Shown: piece by piece, positions 60,754 to 64,000 of the stretch
Layout: the number at the start of each line of letters is the position of its first letter
Position numbering within the stretch: position 1 is the stretch's first letter
Origin: Veillonella sp. VA139
Lineage (GTDB): Bacteria; Bacillota; Negativicutes; Veillonellales; Veillonellaceae
Direction of reading: 5' to 3'
Assembly: GCF_003992005.1 (NCBI RefSeq)
Contig: NZ_RQVL01000004.1
Location: forward strand, 1-64,000
Length of the DNA: 64,000 bases
Translations under genes and position numbers: made by a program
Notes under the pieces: model-generated
Seen by the model: only the letters and a program-made list of their open reading frames with translations
Database searches by the model: none
Told to the model about the DNA's origin: nothing

Positions 60754-61440
60754 GTCATAGAATCTCCTTTTTACATACCAACACTTACCTAGGTCATAGT
60801 AAAAAGAGGCGATGGTGTACAAGTACAGAACGTCTCTTTTAGAACCTATTTTAAAATTCTATAGAATGTATTATAACAAATCTTAATCCATGGATATAAT
60901 AAAATTTTTTTATATTTGACATTCCTTGGACGTTCGTGGTTTATACTACAGATACAGAGTAACAAAACTTTGATACTCTCTTTCTTGTGAAGTGATGTAC
61001 GTATATTATAAACTCCTCAACTCCTTTATAGGGCCTGATAATATATGTATGCGACATAACCAGCTACCTCTACCATGCTACCTCTATGGTGTGTCGCGAA
61101 CAGGTACGCATCCTTCATTCACATCTTTGGGTCTTCTCCTCTACTCTTCCCTACAGATGACCTAAAGAACTCTATCAACAAATACCATGTACATCGTGAA
61201 GATGGGCATGGTATTTTTTCGCCTATTTTCATCTATAATCCCATTTCTACAAACTCTACAGCCCTACCCTTATACATCACTATATCTTCTACTATCACAA
61301 CATGCCAAAAGAGACTGTTCAGATGCGTCTTATCTAAACAGTCTCTTATGATACACATCTATTGAAAGTGTAGTTCTTTCAAGACCTTACCTAATTGAAA
61401 TACCTTTACCTTTGTAAAGAAGAACCCTACAACTATTTCT
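60754..61440. other. intergenic region between the symporter and moeA
   Basis: 687 bp, AT-rich, without a convincing gene; the frames found lack RBS and family likeness. It contains the symporter promoter side and the moeA terminator (61309-61347). TTGACA near 60917 could be part of a promoter. Nothing else recognised. Confidence 0.5.
61309..61347 (-). terminator. terminator after moeA
   Basis: AAGAGACTGTTCAGA and TCTAAACAGTCTCTT form a long stem with a short loop; on the - strand TTTT follows. Confidence 0.75.
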
Positions 61441-62688
61441 TTATTCCTTGTATCGACTAAACGGTAATACTTTTACTAGGGTTCCTTTCTCTAGTTCTCC
61501 ACTATTACCTGGGATTTTAATTAAACCATTAGATACAGATAAAGCTTTTAGCCCCCCCGATGTCATTCCCAAATTAGGGTATGCCCAGCAAGAACCTGCT
61601 TCGTATCTAATCTGTCCTTGATAATAACGGTCAAGAGGATGTTTTCTACCTACCATTTCACCTAGGTGACATTCTATCCAGCTAGTCATAACTGCCCGCC
61701 CAGATAACCGTGCTAATACAGGCAACACCAGCAAATAGAACTGATTCATCGCTGCCGTAGGGTTTCCAGATAAGCCCATACACCACGTAATATGCCCCTC
61801 AGTAGCAATGATACCACCAAACGATGCCGCACCTGGTCGCATATGCAATCGGCGATACAAGGTATTAGCGCCTAATCGTTCATATAATTCTGGCATGGTA
61901 TCATAGTCCCCTACGGATACACCTCCAGTGCTGATAATCATATCTACTGGTCCCAATGTATCTAGCATATGTTGTACGGCAACAATATTATCATCTACTG
62001 TACCAGGCGCATCCGACAGATGGGCTACGCCTACCACATCAATCCCTAGAGTATGTAAGGTTCCTTCTAATAAATATCGATTAGAGTTATAAATATGCCC
62101 TTCTCGACGTGGCTCTGTCGGATCTTGCACTTCACGACCTGTGGTTAACACAATCACTCTCGGTTTGCGATATACAGATACTTCACTATATCCTTGCCCT
62201 GCTAAGATACCTACTTGTTCTGCTTCCAACACAGTACCAGCAGATAATAATTCTTGACCAATTTGTATATCTTCCCCTTCTGGGATAATATGTTGACCCA
62301 CTTCGATTCGACTAGGCACCGTTACTTCTGACTCATGAATCCAAGTTAGCGCCTCTTTTACTACTACCGTATCTGCTGTGTTTGGCACCATGGCGCCTGT
62401 CATGATTTGAATCCCTTCGCCAAGTGCCAATTGCCCCTGAAAGACCTCTCCTGCCCCAATGGTATCTACTATCCGATAGGTCCTTGTATCTGGTGTATAT
62501 CGAATCGCAATGCCATCCATGGCAGATTTTCTAAAAGGAGGATAGTTCATCTGTGCTAAAGCCGTTGCACCCAGTACTCTGCCATAGGTCTGTCCAATCG
62601 GTACAGATTCTACCTCTACTCTATACTCACTATCTATAAAAGGAGATTCCACTAGATGCAAGCCTTCTTCTACACTTACTACTTGCAT
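61441..62688 (-). CDS. moeA: molybdopterin molybdotransferase MoeA
   Basis: 415 residues from the start at 62688 (MQVVSVEEGLHLVES), which overlaps the stop of the mobAB gene (TAATG) and has AGGAGTT upstream. Inserts molybdate into molybdopterin. Motifs: FRKSAMDGIAIRY near 51, IMTGAMVPNTADTVV near 97, and STGGVSVGDYDTMPELYERL near 253 with GLSGNPTAAMNQFYLLVLPV near 308. Partner of the mobA-mobB gene in one operon. Confidence 0.95.
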   Translation of the reverse strand: MQVVSVEEGLHLVESPFIDSEYRVEVESVPIGQTYGRVLGATALAQMNYPPFRKSAMDGIAIRYTPDTRTYRIVDTIGAGEVFQGQLALGEGIQIMTGAMVPNTADTVVVKEALTWIHESEVTVPSRIEVGQHIIPEGEDIQIGQELLSAGTVLEAEQVGILAGQGYSEVSVYRKPRVIVLTTGREVQDPTEPRREGHIYNSNRYLLEGTLHTLGIDVVGVAHLSDAPGTVDDNIVAVQHMLDTLGPVDMIISTGGVSVGDYDTMPELYERLGANTLYRRLHMRPGAASFGGIIATEGHITWCMGLSGNPTAAMNQFYLLVLPVLARLSGRAVMTSWIECHLGEMVGRKHPLDRYYQGQIRYEAGSCWAYPNLGMTSGGLKALSVSNGLIKIPGNSGELEKGTLVKVLPFSRYKE

Positions 62689-63833
62689 TATAACAACTCC
62701 TTTACAATCCAATCTGCTAAGCGTTCCATATCTTCTTCACTGAAACTGAATTGCTCGCAGATCGCATTTCCTTCTAATGTATCATCTATATCGGTGACTA
62801 CCGCCACAATCTCTTCTAATTGTGGTAATCGTGTTTCATTATGGTTGGCACGGACCACTTCAATAATCGGTGCCACTCCATGACTGCGACTTTCTAAAAT
62901 GACCAAGTCCACCGGCATTTCATTAGCCAAACGAATTAATTGCTGTTGACGTTGCATACCTTCACCATGTACCACCATAGCATATCCATTGGGGCCAGCT
63001 ATTGCCACCGCCTTCGCTCCAGCTTGGCTAGCTTTCCACGTATCAGTACCTTCCTGATCCATGCTGAATCCATGACCATCGCTTTTCACCATTCCCACCA
63101 CGATGCCTCGTTGTGAAAGTTGATGAATCAGCGCCGTAGCCACCGTTGTTTTTCCCGATTTAGATTGACTAGCACTGATTGTCACAATCGGCACTGAACG
63201 TTCCCGATTAAGTGCTTTTGCTTTCGCCAATTTATAGGATAAACGCGTATTCACATTGCTATACAACTCGGCTTCCTCAATCATGTCCATTTCCATATAA
63301 GGAATCTTCTCTAAGATGCCGTGCATAGATACATCTTCGCCATCTAACGCCTCTTGAATCGTATCTAGTACAGACCGCTTATAAATGGCCGCCAAAGGTT
63401 CGTATTCTTGCAGCCCTACATAAGGAACCATAGCTAATAACTCCCCTTGTAAAAATGCATCGATATGTACTTCCCAAGATGGCAACCAGTGAAAGGAAAA
63501 CCATGGCATATCTGCAGACACTACGATATAGGCTTCCCGAGTGCCTATTGAAAGGGCTGACTGCAATCCACTCAAAGGGCCTTTCATAGCAATCGTATCT
63601 GGCACTAATTGAATATCTCGCCCAAAGGAACGAGCTTCTTCAATAATATGTACCTCTGACTCCTCTAATTCTCGATTGATGGAAACTAAAATTTCTCCAC
63701 ACTCTGTAAGGACCGCCTTGCGGAGCATTTCCCCTAATAAAGTTGTGCTCCCCCAAGGCAATCTCGTCTTATCTGTTCCCATACGAGTGCTGAGTCCACC
63801 CGCTAACACAATAATTCCTAATTCAGAAATCAT
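62688..63833 (-). CDS. MobA-MobB fusion (Mo-cofactor guanylyltransferase plus GTP-binding protein)
   Basis: 381 residues. The MobA half (about 1-190) starts ISELGIIVLAGGLSTRMGTD with the nucleotidyltransferase GGxSxRMGxDK motif, and SADMPWFSFHWLPSW near 104. The MobB half (about 210-381) has P-loop ISASQSKSGKTTVATALIHQ near 217 and SDGHGFSMDQEGTDTWKASQ near 247. Together they attach GMP to molybdopterin for bis-MGD enzymes. The fusion order is A-B. Directly followed by moeA. Confidence 0.92.
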   Translation of the reverse strand: MISELGIIVLAGGLSTRMGTDKTRLPWGSTTLLGEMLRKAVLTECGEILVSINRELEESEVHIIEEARSFGRDIQLVPDTIAMKGPLSGLQSALSIGTREAYIVVSADMPWFSFHWLPSWEVHIDAFLQGELLAMVPYVGLQEYEPLAAIYKRSVLDTIQEALDGEDVSMHGILEKIPYMEMDMIEEAELYSNVNTRLSYKLAKAKALNRERSVPIVTISASQSKSGKTTVATALIHQLSQRGIVVGMVKSDGHGFSMDQEGTDTWKASQAGAKAVAIAGPNGYAMVVHGEGMQRQQQLIRLANEMPVDLVILESRSHGVAPIIEVVRANHNETRLPQLEEIVAVVTDIDDTLEGNAICEQFSFSEEDMERLADWIVKELL

Positions 63834-63859
63834 ACATATCTCCTGTCCTAGATGTTTTC

Positions 63860-64000
63860 TTATTTATGGCTTGGGGTCACACGACCTAATCCACGCATCA
63901 CTGGCACATATAATAATGCCAATACTACAAGATTAATCACCATATCTGGCAACATATACGTTGCATTATACGTTAGGGAGTAAATCCAAGGGCTTGTTCC
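63860..64000 (-). CDS. C-terminal end of a ThiT-like ECF transporter substrate-binding protein (partial)
   Basis: 46 residues remain inside the window, ending RVTPSHK; YSLTYNATYMLPDMVINLVV resembles the last membrane helix of ThiT-type thiamine S-components (YNxxYMLP). The 5' part lies beyond 64000. Family is tentative because only the end is seen. Confidence 0.55.
   Translation of the reverse strand, partial: GTSPWIYSLTYNATYMLPDMVINLVVLALLYVPVMRGLGRVTPSHK

Overview
The window looks like a chromosome segment of a diderm Firmicute (Negativicutes), most probably Veillonella or a close relative. This is an inference from AT-rich Firmicute-style genes with strong Shine-Dalgarno sequences, paired FchA/formate-THF ligase, the HydE maturase, and phage lysis genes that suggest an outer membrane. 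No database search was possible.

Left host flank (1-8.6 kb): a YigZ-family gene, a small Cys-rich gene, tRNA-Ser(GCU), a beta-carbonic anhydrase, hydE, yaaA and a zinc-ribbon membrane protein. These are followed by the leftward operon rpmG-secE-nusG-rplK-rplA-rplJ-rplL, with an L10 leader and two similar stem-loops before rplK and rplA. rpoBC does not follow rplL.

Prophage (about 8568-51972, 43.4 kb): a temperate siphovirus- or myovirus-like phage with a PBSX-type contractile tail module. It is integrated at the 3' end of tRNA-Lys(CUU), bounded by a 65-bp direct repeat, with TTGACATCA integrase-arm-like repeats at both ends. From left to right it carries lysis genes (including two almost fully overlapping reading frames), a collagen-like baseplate/fibre protein, a small type-I-toxin-like locus, and a tyrosine recombinase beside a tail-fibre shufflon. 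The tail and head morphogenesis genes follow, including a -1 frameshift in the tail chaperone and a MuF minor head protein carrying a C-terminal TNT-like NAD-glycohydrolase domain with a candidate immunity gene. After these come the terminase, a late regulator, replication genes (SNF2 helicase, VRR-NUC, primase/VapE, PcfJ-like, PolA, DUF2815, DUF2800) and a candidate iteron origin. The right end holds early genes, a cas-less mini-CRISPR array, a CI/Cro-like switch, a broken ImmA gene and the integrase.

The main discovery is the mini-CRISPR array at 48204-48648. It has 7 repeats and 6 complete spacers, and no cas gene lies in the window. Five of the six spacers match genes of this same prophage: TerL, the collagen-like baseplate protein twice, the tail fibre, and an HTH regulator. 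Most differences are synonymous or conservative, so the spacers seem to come from sister phages. All five are antisense to the target mRNA if the array is read from a TTGACT-N18-TATAAT promoter just upstream. The repeat has a CCCC/GGGG hairpin and an ACGGAAAC tail like type III crRNA tags. The likely role is an inter-phage weapon that borrows host Cas proteins.

The second discovery is the shufflon: three CCAAGGGGGAAA sites at codons for Gln-Gly-Gly-Lys join one constant fibre stem to three alternative C-terminal tips, with the tyrosine recombinase gene ending at the first site.

Right host flank (52-64 kb): a relic of an excisionase-like gene just outside attR, an Na+/H+ antiporter family gene, a large BTAD/ATPase regulator, fchA-fhs, a dicarboxylate/cation symporter, moeA, a mobA-mobB fusion, and the end of a ThiT-like transporter gene.
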